This document shows, one piece after another, positions 1 to 8,868 of a stretch of 64,000 nt of DNA. How positions within the stretch are numbered: position 1 is the stretch's first letter; every line of letters begins with the position of its first letter. This stretch comes from Onthophagus taurus. Lineage: Eukaryota; Arthropoda; Insecta; Coleoptera; Scarabaeidae. The position numbers and the translations under genes are program-made. The stretch is from the NCBI RefSeq assembly GCF_036711975.1, contig NW_027248940.1, positions 4,464,001-4,528,000 of the forward strand, in the 5' to 3' direction. The notes under the pieces are model-generated. The model was not told the origin of the DNA and ran no database searches. It worked only from the letters and a program-made list of their open reading frames with translations.

Positions 1-243
1 GGGCCGATTGAATGGCCAACAAGATCAGCAGATCTGACACCTTTAGATTTCTTTTTATGGGGTTATTTAAAATTCAAGGTATATGAAAGTCCGCTAGACA
101 GTATTGAGGATTTAAAACAAAAAATTATTGACGTCTGCCAAAATATTTATCATCACATGTTAAGCCGTGTGAGGGAGAAAACACTGCAAAGATGGTACCA
201 CTGCCAAGAAGTTCAGGGTAATCATATCGAACAATTTATTTAA
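1..243 (+). pseudogene. mariner-like transposase, C-terminal fragment
   Basis: The window opens inside a transposase reading frame that ends at a stop near 243. It carries the C-terminal catalytic block of Tc1/mariner-type enzymes: a Gly-Pro-Ile-Glu-Trp-Pro run, then Asp-Leu-Thr-Pro-Leu-Asp-Phe-Phe-Leu-Trp, then a helical tail ending in His-Ile-Glu-Gln. The family moves DNA by cut and paste into TA sites. The same block lies on the other strand at 61354-61578, so both are copies of one family. The N-terminal part is outside the window. Downstream, 244-494 is AT-rich untranslated sequence sharing a stretch with the region just below 61260, followed by the terminal repeat at 495-891. Confidence 0.8.
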
Positions 244-494
244 TAGTTTGTTCTTAATAAATAACATATTCAATAACAACACTAAGCCAATTTTTCAACC
301 GTTATGTATACTAGCAAAATCTTTGATAAATTTTTTTTTATCTTATCATTTCTTATATTTACTTTGATTTTTTCTTTATAAATACTTTTTGATTAAATAT
401 GATTAATTCATAAATTTAATATAGGTACTTCCACCCAACGTTTATTTTATTTCTAAAAAGATAAGTAATTGAACTAGCAATTTTAAATCCGTCT

Positions 495-891
495 AAGCTC
501 GAGCGTATACCGACCATTAACCTACCGTCCACCATTTACCTGGTCGATTGCATTTCGACAGGTAGTCGACGAAGATACGTTGGTTTTTCCGGCGAAATTC
601 CGCATTTTGTTTAATTTTTATTCGAAAAACTAATAAATCGATATTTGATTGTGAGGTACCGTTGGATTCGTATCGTTTTCATCTTTCTGAAGATACCATA
701 ATATACTAGGTGTTCCATTAAAAAAAACGAAGTTGATCCATTTTCCGGAAAAACTAAAAGTGATAGCAAAATTTTCCGTAAGAAAATATTTGTGCTGATA
801 AAATATAAAAACTGACGTTTTTTTGTTCATATTGATATCTCAATCTGTTCGGAGGTTAAGAAGGGGGGGGGGTTACTTTACGCTAGCACTG
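495..891 (+). repeat. terminal repeat of the edge mariner family
   Basis: About 390 bp here recurs in the same orientation at 62333-62722. It ends in a G-run, TTACTTTACGCTAGCACTG, and then TA. Both copies lie next to the same transposase family, but the transposases point in opposite directions, as expected if this repeat is one member of a long terminal inverted pair flanking a mariner-like gene. The TA after the terminal G fits TA target duplication. The other member of the pair is not visible beside either copy. Confidence 0.65.
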
Positions 892-1262
892 TATATGTTA
901 TAATTTAGATCTAAGTCATTTCTATTTATAGTTAAGTCAAGAAAGTTAATTTTTCTATCTTTTTCAATTTCTAAAGTGAATTTCAACTTCTCATGAATAT
1001 TATTTATATAATTTAACATTGCTATAAGTTCATCGTTGGTACCTTCCCATAGACAGAAAACATCATCCACATATCTAATCCATTTTTTGATGTTGTTAGA
1101 ATAAGGATTAAGTTTGTTTATAATATAATTATTCTCTATATAGTCTAGATATAAGTCGGCGATAAATCCAGATATAGATGGACCCATAGGTAAACCGTTC
1201 TCAAGTTTATAAAACTTTTCGTTAAATTTGCAATACTTTGTAATACTGAGAAAGAGCTCTTT
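892..1262 (-). pseudogene. Penelope-like reverse transcriptase fragment (third PLE copy)
   Basis: On the minus strand this encodes the RT stretch from Gly-Leu-Pro-Met-Gly-Pro through Tyr-Val-Asp-Asp-Val-Phe (catalytic motif) into the following conserved Asn-Phe-Leu-Asp-Leu-Thr block. It resembles the two PLE copies in the palindrome but is a distinct, more diverged relative. It is cut at its 3' side by the mariner terminal repeat ending at 891, so that mariner apparently inserted into it. No GIY-YIG domain is attached. From 1263 to 1547 the sequence is AT-rich and I recognise nothing in it. Confidence 0.75.
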
Positions 1263-1547
1263 TAATTTTTACCTCATTTTAAATCACACACCTCAGTGAT
1301 TATGGATTTACTAGAATATAGCAACATTTGTTTGTATTCAAAAATTTTCTGAAGTGTCACTTTAAAAATCCTGTTTTAAAGATCAATTACGAAAATTTTG
1401 AAAAGTTTGACATGTTACATATTATTAAAAAATGATTTGTTTTTAAATACCAGAAGTTATCTTCGTATTTAATTGTTAACTTTTTAGATTTTACCTACCG
1501 CCCCGTGACTTACAGGAAACTGTTTAATTTAATTTCCTCGACGACAC

Positions 1548-2025
1548 TAGATGGAAATTTTATAAAAAAAGTTAATTTTTAGCTTTATTCTAAAACATAA
1601 GAAATAGATCTGTCGAACCCTATATTTTCGTAATCACAAAAAAATAACGAATTTAATAAGCGAATAATCAGTGGTTGTTTCCATTTAAAAAAACGAAAAT
1701 TCTCATGATATCTCAAAATCTAAAACCGAAAAATTTTTTTTTGACTATGTCATGAAATTCTCTGTAAAAAAGTGTCCATATAATGTCGTAGTTATAATAC
1801 TCCACCTATAATAATAACCAAGATAATTGCACTTATTGGTTTTACGATATTTTCAATTTTGGCCTCTAGGGGAAAAACAAAAGACGATAGCGCTATGAGG
1901 TTTTCGGCATTAGCAGTTTCTCGAAAAACGAGATCATGGCATGTAAGCTACTTTTTTCTAACTCTTATAGTTTCCGAGTTAGCCTATTCGGACATCGAAT
2001 TTGAACCACCCTGTACAAGATCGGA
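1548..2025 (-). repeat. long terminal repeat fragment of a mariner-like element
   Basis: On the minus strand this begins CAGGGTGGTTCAAATTCGAT directly after a TA and runs for nearly 480 bp. That start is typical of the mariner-like elements with long inverted repeats elsewhere in this window. It interrupts a DUF7769-like reading frame. Its inverted partner in the right arm is at about 32175-32360 and 34946-35233, split there by the pogo-type insertion. No transposase remains with it. Both palindrome arms end inside or at the end of this repeat. Confidence 0.55.
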
Positions 2026-2245
2026 CATTATAATCCTGTTTTGCTGCATTCCAAATTCGGTTTGTTGTCCGCGTACTAACGTTGAATTTGGTGCTGCACT
2101 GCTTAATTGCACCGTGTTTCAACTTTTCATTGCTTACGTTTTTCAGCACATATTGTAAGACACCTTGTCGCTGCTCGTTGCTTAAATTATGTTTTTTCAA
2201 TGTTCCTTTATAATTTCGTATATTTTCTGACATGATTTTTTTCAA
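2021..2245 (-). pseudogene. DUF7769-type DNA-binding N-terminus of a mariner-like transposase
   Basis: A short reading frame with Leu-Ser-Asn-Glu-Gln-Arg-Gln-Gly-Val-Leu, a Lys/Leu-rich middle and then Thr-Arg-Thr-Thr-Asn-Arg-Ile-Trp. From memory this is the N-terminal helix-turn-helix pattern (DUF7769) of the mariner-like transposases better known from plants and oomycetes. The catalytic domain is missing: at 2021 the frame runs into another element's terminal repeat. The right arm holds the same fragment at about 32005-32174 with a few substitutions. From 2246 to about 2780 there is AT-rich sequence with a TTA microsatellite near 2678 and no gene I recognise. Confidence 0.55.
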
Positions 2246-2878
2246 TTTTTATACTTGGCGGAGAATAGATAAAATTAACTTTTTCTTTACCAAAATTTAG
2301 TAATTGACTGGTTTAAATTTCTACTGTCATAAACATACCCAACCTACTATGATCAATAAATATGTGTTGTATATAAATAAATTCATAATTATAACTTTCT
2401 TTTTGTTTATTCAACAATCCTATAAAAAATCTCAAATCGGACAGTTATTTTGGTACGGAGGGAGTATTTTTTTTTATTGTTTGTTTTTTGTTCCAGTTTT
2501 TGTTTTCTTTTGTAATAGGGCTGGGTGGTAGAACAAATACCACTTTTGTGGTAATTTGAATCCAGCACCTTTTTTCTGCCATACATTTATTTTGTTTTAG
2601 TTCTGTATTTTATTGATATAAATATGTATATATATTATCTCTTGATAATAATGTATTGTATGGTTGAAAATAAAAAAATTATTATTATTATTAAATAAAC
2701 AAATATAGTATTTGTTAACAATCATTAAAACTATCACCGTCAATAATTAATTTAACCGATTCGTTATCAGGGAAATATCCGATGATCTTCAAAGTTTTTA
2801 TCACTACCAATATACATAATATCACTTTTTCGATAATCTCTCTATATAATATTTACAATTGTACAAATTGTGAATCGA

Positions 2879-2998
2879 CTATTTTATCACCATCGATGTC
2901 TCGTATTCCCAGAAGTACCAAATCGAGTTGGGTAATTCTTCTGGGAAATCGGCATTTAAGCACTGTTTCAGTTGAAGACGGAAGTCAGTCCAAGACAT
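2879..2998 (-). CDS. small conserved ORF divergent from the two-exon gene (left copy)
   Basis: A 39-codon frame beginning Met-Ser-Trp-Thr-Asp-Phe, rich in Leu and Gln, then Pro-Asn-Ser-Ile-Trp-Tyr-Phe-Trp-Glu. The right-arm copy (26589-26708) keeps the length and stop, with three amino-acid changes. It may be only the first exon: further coding-like sequence (Glu-Ser-Val-Lys-Leu-Ile-Ile-Asp-Gly-Asp) follows on the same strand near 2720-2800, but I could not find a clean splice. It points away from the gene at 3382, and the roughly 380 bp between their starts may be a shared promoter. I recognise no family. Confidence 0.4.
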   Translation of the reverse strand: MSWTDFRLQLKQCLNADFPEELPNSIWYFWEYETSMVIK

Positions 2999-3311
2999 TA
3001 TGATGGTGATTTAAATTTACAATTAAACAATAATTTTTAAAACATATAACATTTTTAGTAGTCAACTGAGTTACAAAAGAATATATAACTTTTGGAAATA
3101 GCGTAGACAAAAATCAAAGCAAAGTATTTCGAATTTTAGTTATAAAAAAATACTTTGTATAAAAGTTTCTAGAAACAATTATTAAAGAATATTATGCAAA
3201 AACAATTCCAAAGTTACTTGCGTTAGTTGGCGTTATCGTATCATAACCGCAAACCAAGGTCATTTCCGTTTCTCAGTAAAATTATTAAAGAATGTAAGTA
3301 ACGATTATAAC

Positions 3312-3324
3312 TATATATAAATAG
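3312..3324 (+). promoter_or_regulatory. TATA box of the two-exon gene (left copy)
   Basis: TATATAAATAG lies about 60 bp upstream of the ATG at 3382, a suitable distance for a TATA box followed by a short leader. The right-arm copy keeps it in inverted form near 26265-26280. Confidence 0.6.
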
Positions 3325-3381
3325 TTGAGTAGTTCGAAGTTTAGTTACGTAAAAACCAAGTGAAAGTAAACATCGAATACA

Positions 3382-4063
3382 ATGGCTCAATTCAATGCAT
3401 CTTCATTAAAAGATTTAGCCCTTCATAAAATTAATTTAAGCATAAGAAAACGTGTAGATGTGTTAAGACTCCATCGACAATTACCATGGACTTTAGTTTT
3501 AGATTTGTGGAAAACGTGGTTCCAAACAAATTGGAATGAATTGGGTGCACACGTACACTGCCATGAAAATATGAGTACAGAGTGCATAGAGTTTGAAATA
3601 TTCAAATATAAAATGAATCATAAGATTCAATGTGACCTATTCAGGGAACCACAATTGTACAGGTAAATTAGAAATTAAATAAAATGCATAAATTTATATA
3701 AAATTTTAATAAATCTTTAGGGATGATTTATTCTTCCAAATACATGGGAATGATGAAAGTGGAAAAGTGTGTGTATGGATTACATACTATGAAACTGAAC
3801 ATGGACGTGTATGTGGGGAGTGTTTCGCAGATTACGAGTGGCATATTGTATGGGAATGTGACTTTTACCGAAACAAAGACGGATTTAAAGACACTGAAAA
3901 ACGTATAAGATTAGAACATAAAACTATTAATAAATATGGGTTCATCGATTTAGTAGAAAATAAAGCTATGTGGTGCGCGTTCTGTTTGAAACGTTCACAT
4001 TTTAAATTTATTTTAAGAGAATATTGCTCCGATGAGGTTCATGAAATTTTAGAGGGTTTATAA
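3382..4063 (+). CDS. two-exon gene of unknown function, possible Elongin BC-box protein (left copy)
   Basis: Exon 1 runs 3382-3662 and exon 2 runs 3721-4063, with a GT...AG intron of 58 bp; the joined frame gives about 207 residues. I do not recognise the family. Near the N-terminus, Ser-Leu-Lys-Asp-Leu-Ala-Leu-His-Lys-Ile resembles a BC box (S/T-L-x-x-x-C/A-x-x-x-hydrophobic), and a Leu-Pro about 20 residues later fits a SOCS/Cullin-box layout. The second exon has Cys-Gly-Glu-Cys and Trp-Cys-Ala-Phe-Cys pairs plus scattered His, suggesting metal binding. It has a TATA box and is duplicated at 25528-26209, where exon 2 is identical and exon 1 differs at about six positions. It lies beside PLE copy 1 and could be viral, transposon or host in origin. 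The BC-box idea is inference only. Confidence 0.65.
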
Positions 4064-4233
4064 TAAACATTTGTCATTTAAGTAATTATGTATTAAGTTT
4101 AAGTAGTTTTTAAAATGTTTACTTCACTCTTATACCCCCAATACAAAAACTACTTATATAATGGTGGGTATCCATGTTGCAAGTCATTTCAATAAAATAA
4201 AAAGTTTACTTCACTCTTGCTTGTAGTATTTTA

Positions 4234-4272
4234 TTTCAAAACTAGTTTCGAGAGTGTCATCAGTTGAAAACT
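4234..4272 (-). ncRNA. degenerate hammerhead-ribozyme core beside PLE copy 1 (left copy)
   Basis: On the minus strand CTGATGA is followed after seven bases by GAAAC, then CTAG, TT and TTGAAA. The TTGAAA can pair with TTTCAA just before the core as stem I. Stem II is not formable here, so this copy is probably inactive. The right-arm equivalent is at 25313-25358. Penelope-like elements are known carriers of hammerhead ribozymes. Here the motif runs opposite to the neighbouring RT frame. Confidence 0.45.
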
Positions 4273-4595
4273 GTACATGAAATTACAAAGATTTCTTGTA
4301 TTAGCACGAAAAATAGCATCAAAATGAATTAAAGAAAATTGAAAGAGATAAAACAAAAAAGAAATAAAAATATATAAATGGCAAAAACTTACGGTCAAAT
4401 TTCGAGACTTGTACAGTAAACGTCGAGGAAAGCATCATATTATTCACGAACATATTAAAAACAAACAAAATCAAAACATCAGTTTTTAACAAATCCTATA
4501 AAAGTCATAATGAACATTGGAACATTATTCATTCTATAAGAAAAAAACTTGATGAAGGCGATGCCATATTCGTTAAAGCTGATAAGGGAGCCGGT

Positions 4596-5336
4596 GTGGT
4601 TATTTTGGATAAATCTCTATACCTAGATAAAACATATGATTTTATGAAGCAGAATAATTATAATAAAATTAATTTTGACCCCTTGAATAGTATTGTTAAA
4701 AAGACACGGCATATAATCAATGATTGCAAGGAGACTTTAATAGAGTACACACCATACTTAAAAAGTTTAAAAGATTCCCAACGTAATAACAAAATGTTTT
4801 TCAATAGTTCAATGTTCATGTATATGAATCCCTCCATTCCTAGACTTTACTCCCTTCTAAAATTGCACAAAGACAATATATCTATTCGCCCCATTATTTC
4901 TTTTAAAAACTCTCCTACCCCAATATTAGCCAATTTTATGCTAAATATTTTCAAAACGACAGAACTCAATTCAGTTTATAAACATGATTAAAGATATAAA
5001 ATTTAATAAAAAGATGATGGTTTCTTTTGATGTGACCAATTTATATTCAAAAATTCCTGTTGATATAACCCTTAATTTGGTAGATAAGCTTTTTAGAAAG
5101 CATTTCAATAATAATGAAAATGTCGTTAATGATTTGAACTTAATTTTACATCATGTAGTAACTCAAAATTTTTGTTATTTTAATAAAGAATATTATGACA
5201 TAAAGGATGGCTTACCTATGGGTATGCCTCTTTTTGGAATCTTAGCAGATATCTTTCTTAATTATATTGAAGAGAATTTCATTATTAATGATAAAAATCC
5301 TTATAATAAAAACGTTTTTAAGTGGGTAGGTATGTA
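4596..5336 (+). pseudogene. Penelope-like RT, copy 1, 5' part (left arm)
   Basis: Two reading frames (4596-4991 and 4984-5409) cover the RT region: a Leu-Tyr-Ser-Leu-Leu-Lys-Leu-His-Lys block, Ser-Phe-Asp-Val-Thr-Asn-Leu-Tyr-Ser (motif A with its Asp) and Gly-Leu-Pro-Met-Gly-Met-Pro-Leu (motif B region). The frame breaks near 4985, where a segment still present in the right arm has been lost. It is then cut at 5336 by the CACTA-like element and resumes at 12434 with the catalytic Val-Asp-Asp. The upstream coding segment from about 4500 has no clear start. PLEs copy themselves by reverse transcription; this copy cannot. Confidence 0.8.
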
Positions 5337-6352
5337 CACCCAGAGAAAAAATTTGTTGGATTTAAAGGTTTTCCATTTTACGACAATAAAAAACGTATAT
5401 AGATTTTAATCAAAAGGTTTTATTGTTAACCCAAGTTACTAAAATATGTTATTATAAAAATCAAAATCTTAGTTATATTAAAAAGAATTCTTTTTTCGAA
5501 AAAAGATGTAGTTTTTAATTCAAAATTATTAAATGTTTCACATAATGCGTAAGGTTTTTAAATTAAAATGACTTAATTTTTATAGTAAGATTTTTGTGCT
5601 ATTGAGGTAATAATGCATAAATGTTAGCAGAAAATTGATTCAACTTTATTATTAAAAGAACGGTATTTTAGTTTAAATAAACATATTCTTTACTTAATTT
5701 TTTTTATGTTTTAACCCAAATAAGTGTTTTTTCGTTTTAAAGTACAAATTAGTTATTATAAAATGTTTTTACTATTAAAAATAAAAAAATTATATTGTTA
5801 TTTTAATAACCTGCAACTTTTACTTACCTTGTTATTAGTAAAAAATATAGGTAAATAATGGAAATAATAGTGAAAAATATTTAAAGTTTCACAAAAATAT
5901 TTATAATATTTAAAGAAATGAGAACGATATTACAAAAGAAAAGAGAACGTTTTTTATAAAGTAATTTTTTTCTTATAGGTTTATTATCTTAAAAACAGTT
6001 AAAACTAAAGATATTTTATCTTTCAGAGATCACTCTGAGACTTAACTATATATAACCATATTGTCAGTAACAAAAGGTTTAAAAATAAAGATTGTTTTAA
6101 ATGTCCATTGTAAATTGCGAAAAATGTTCATCGATCTTTGATTCATGGAATTGATAAATATTAACTTTTACAATGAAGATTTAAGGTTTTTTTATTTTCA
6201 AATCAAGGGGTAAAAAGTATTTTTTTAATTTAAAATATGGCGTTATATTTTACCGATCAATGCAAAAAAATGTACAACTATACCTAGTTAGCAGGTATCA
6301 CTTATTAGTTGTAAAACAAATGAAAATGTAAACTACTATCATTAGTTGTAAA

Positions 6353-8845
6353 TTAATTTGAAGAGATACCTGCTAACCTAACAATCCTTTCTCCAGTAGG
6401 TAAAAAAAAAAAATGTGTGGGAACATTACAAATATCATTCAATCTTTTAATTACAGCACACGTAGAATTTGTAGCGATCTTATAAGCTAAATAATGTGGA
6501 AGGTACTCAACTACCTCCCAGTGGAAACAAAGAAAATAACATACATCCTTATTTACAATAATTTCAAATATTTCATAAACATTCGGTTGTTCTTCAGTGC
6601 TATCAAAAATCACATAACCTTTTTTGTACTTACTCCCTTTATACATAACTTCGTTCAAACCTTCACTTGACGATAAATCAATTTGAACCCTAAATAAATC
6701 ATATTTGCCGTTCCCTAAATCCACAGTCGTAGATATTTTATAAGCTACTTCGCTGGCGAAAAAATTCTTATTTAATATCCTATTAGCAAAGTCTAATTGC
6801 GTCTTAATAGTTAATGTTAATGGAATGTTTAATCTTGAACTGATATTTCTGGCATAACATTTGTGGTTTTGATGCAAGGCTTCAAAACAAAAGCACCATT
6901 GGTGTCGAAGTGTACCACTTTTTCTGATAACGTACGTGTAGTGTACCATAAAATGATGCTTTGGTTTTAAATGATCAGTAAATAGAGTTACATACATTCT
7001 ATGATGTTTCTGTATTAAACTGTCTAGCTTTGCCAAATCGGCCTCTGTAAAATGAATTTGTAAAATGATATCAATGATTTGAACAAATAAATTCAAAAAT
7101 TCATACACCTCGTCCTCAAGTGGTATTAAATCACCTATCATTAATAAAATAAAATGTACAAAGCACTTCATTTCCGAAGCAGTCATTTTGAAATTGTGTG
7201 TCTTGATACTATTTTGCCTAATAGGGGAACTGACGTTTCCTATTTGTGTAGGACCGTAATTGAACATTTGTTTCCGGTAATTTAAAATTTCTAAAGTAAA
7301 ATATTTCTTTTTGTATATAAAATTATTGAGGACATGGGCTAAATTATAGTTACACACGCCGTTGAAGAGATCATGCATGATGTCAAAAGATACATTTTCA
7401 GTCACGTGAAATGATGGAATTGTATTAAAAATTGACGGTTCTTTAATACCTGTTTTTGAAGCATCCTCAATAAGAGAATCGATAATATAATTGTTTTTGT
7501 CTCTTAAAAATGTGTTCATTTGTTGTACGTCACTTTGTGTTTGAATTTTTGAGCGTTTGCAGATTCTACAGAAAAAAGTACTCGAGAATGAAACATTAAA
7601 TCCTAAAATATCGTTTAACGCGAGGTTGTCTCCTAGTACAAGGCCGAGTTTAAAATATATTCGTATTGTATTATCCTTTTCAGGATTAAGAATGATTCCC
7701 TCCTGTTCTAAAACCTTAAGATCTTCAGTAAACTTATTTAAACATTGTTTATTACCAAACGTGTGCATATCAATGGATTTTATAAAGCCAAGTACAAGAA
7801 TATTACTTAATTTTGATAATTGATATTGTGGTATTGTAGGAAAGCAGCAATATATCCCACATAGTTTTTGGACTCCTGCATGGGAGCTTAATGTGTCGTT
7901 AATTTCAAAGTCGTCAAAATAAAGATAATATGGCAAGAGAATCTTAGAACAGTTATGATTATTGGAACATTTATCTCGCCATGTCGAAGCATTTATAAAA
8001 TTGCACAGTTTCTGGCATGTTTTAATTTGTTTTATATTGTCAAGAGTTTTTTCCAAAACACCATCACATTCAAAATATTTTTTAAATTGAAAACGTACAT
8101 CAACAATACAGCCTTGGACTACATTATCGTCAATAGTAGGCGTATTATTAATTACAACTTCTGTCAAAGTGTTATTTATTGTGAAACATTTTGGGTGACT
8201 ATATATGCCAATACTGCTAATGTGCTTAAAAAATTTATATTCCGATTTTATAGTTTTAAAAGGGTCTTTTAAGAATGTACTCAATCTTTCTAATTTATCG
8301 TGGATAACTGAATTTTCTGTATAGGGTAAAATACTATTAGTTATAAAGTTTGAAATAGGGGCTGTAATTGATGTTTGAGTTAAATTTTGAATATTAACAT
8401 TTTTTCTACTAAAATTATATTGGCTATGTAAAGATAAAATGAATGCAATTAAATCATTTTCAATATAGAAATTGTTTTCATTTACAGAATTACTTGATGA
8501 TGCACGAAAACGAATATCTTCATTATTAGCCTGACAAATATTTATCTGTTCTATTTTTTGCTGGGAAGTTACGGCAGTTTCTGTACTTGCGTTATAATCA
8601 TCCCTATTTGGAAACATATCAGTTGGCAAAAATTGTGTTGTTAACGTATTACATAACGGTATATTTTTAGCTTCATGTTTTTTCAAATGAGTTTTGTACG
8701 AGTAAATACTTTGAAATTGTTGCGTACATTGGGGATAAGTACAAATGAATTTAAAAATGGAAGGAACTCGGTGAAAATTTTTTAAATGATTTATAACATC
8801 CGAACTAGTATTAAATTTAAGTTTGCACAAAAAACAACCGAACAT
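6353..8845 (-). CDS. C2H2 zinc-finger transposon protein, probable transposase
   Basis: An uninterrupted 830-codon frame. Residues 1-60 hold two C2H2-type fingers (Cys-Phe-Leu-Cys ... His-x4-His and Cys-x4-Cys ... His-x3-His). The middle contains Asn-Val-Ser-Phe-Asp-Ile-Met-His-Asp-Leu-Phe-Asn-Gly-Val, and about residues 650-690 hold Leu-Lys-Pro-Lys-His-His-Phe-Met-Val-His-Tyr followed by a Phe-Glu-Ala-Leu-His block. This acidic and histidine layout is common in uncharacterised transposon proteins of fish and insects and resembles the RNase H-like core of CACTA-type transposases. It probably binds and cuts the element ends. It begins 23 bp after the stop of the SAM-domain gene. The frame is open throughout, so the copy may be recent. 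The superfamily is uncertain. Confidence 0.75.
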   Translation of the reverse strand: MFGCFLCKLKFNTSSDVINHLKNFHRVPSIFKFICTYPQCTQQFQSIYSYKTHLKKHEAKNIPLCNTLTTQFLPTDMFPNRDDYNASTETAVTSQQKIEQINICQANNEDIRFRASSSNSVNENNFYIENDLIAFILSLHSQYNFSRKNVNIQNLTQTSITAPISNFITNSILPYTENSVIHDKLERLSTFLKDPFKTIKSEYKFFKHISSIGIYSHPKCFTINNTLTEVVINNTPTIDDNVVQGCIVDVRFQFKKYFECDGVLEKTLDNIKQIKTCQKLCNFINASTWRDKCSNNHNCSKILLPYYLYFDDFEINDTLSSHAGVQKLCGIYCCFPTIPQYQLSKLSNILVLGFIKSIDMHTFGNKQCLNKFTEDLKVLEQEGIILNPEKDNTIRIYFKLGLVLGDNLALNDILGFNVSFSSTFFCRICKRSKIQTQSDVQQMNTFLRDKNNYIIDSLIEDASKTGIKEPSIFNTIPSFHVTENVSFDIMHDLFNGVCNYNLAHVLNNFIYKKKYFTLEILNYRKQMFNYGPTQIGNVSSPIRQNSIKTHNFKMTASEMKCFVHFILLMIGDLIPLEDEVYEFLNLFVQIIDIILQIHFTEADLAKLDSLIQKHHRMYVTLFTDHLKPKHHFMVHYTYVIRKSGTLRHQWCFCFEALHQNHKCYARNISSRLNIPLTLTIKTQLDFANRILNKNFFASEVAYKISTTVDLGNGKYDLFRVQIDLSSSEGLNEVMYKGSKYKKGYVIFDSTEEQPNVYEIFEIIVNKDVCYFLCFHWEVVEYLPHYLAYKIATNSTCAVIKRLNDICNVPTHFFFLPTGERIVRLAGISSN

Positions 8846-8868
8846 TGCTATGATAGAAAAAAAAATTT

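Noticed and set aside
7557-8272. Plus-strand frames of 88 and 105 codons opposite the 830-codon gene
   Set aside because: They are antisense to a long recognisable transposon protein and show no motif.
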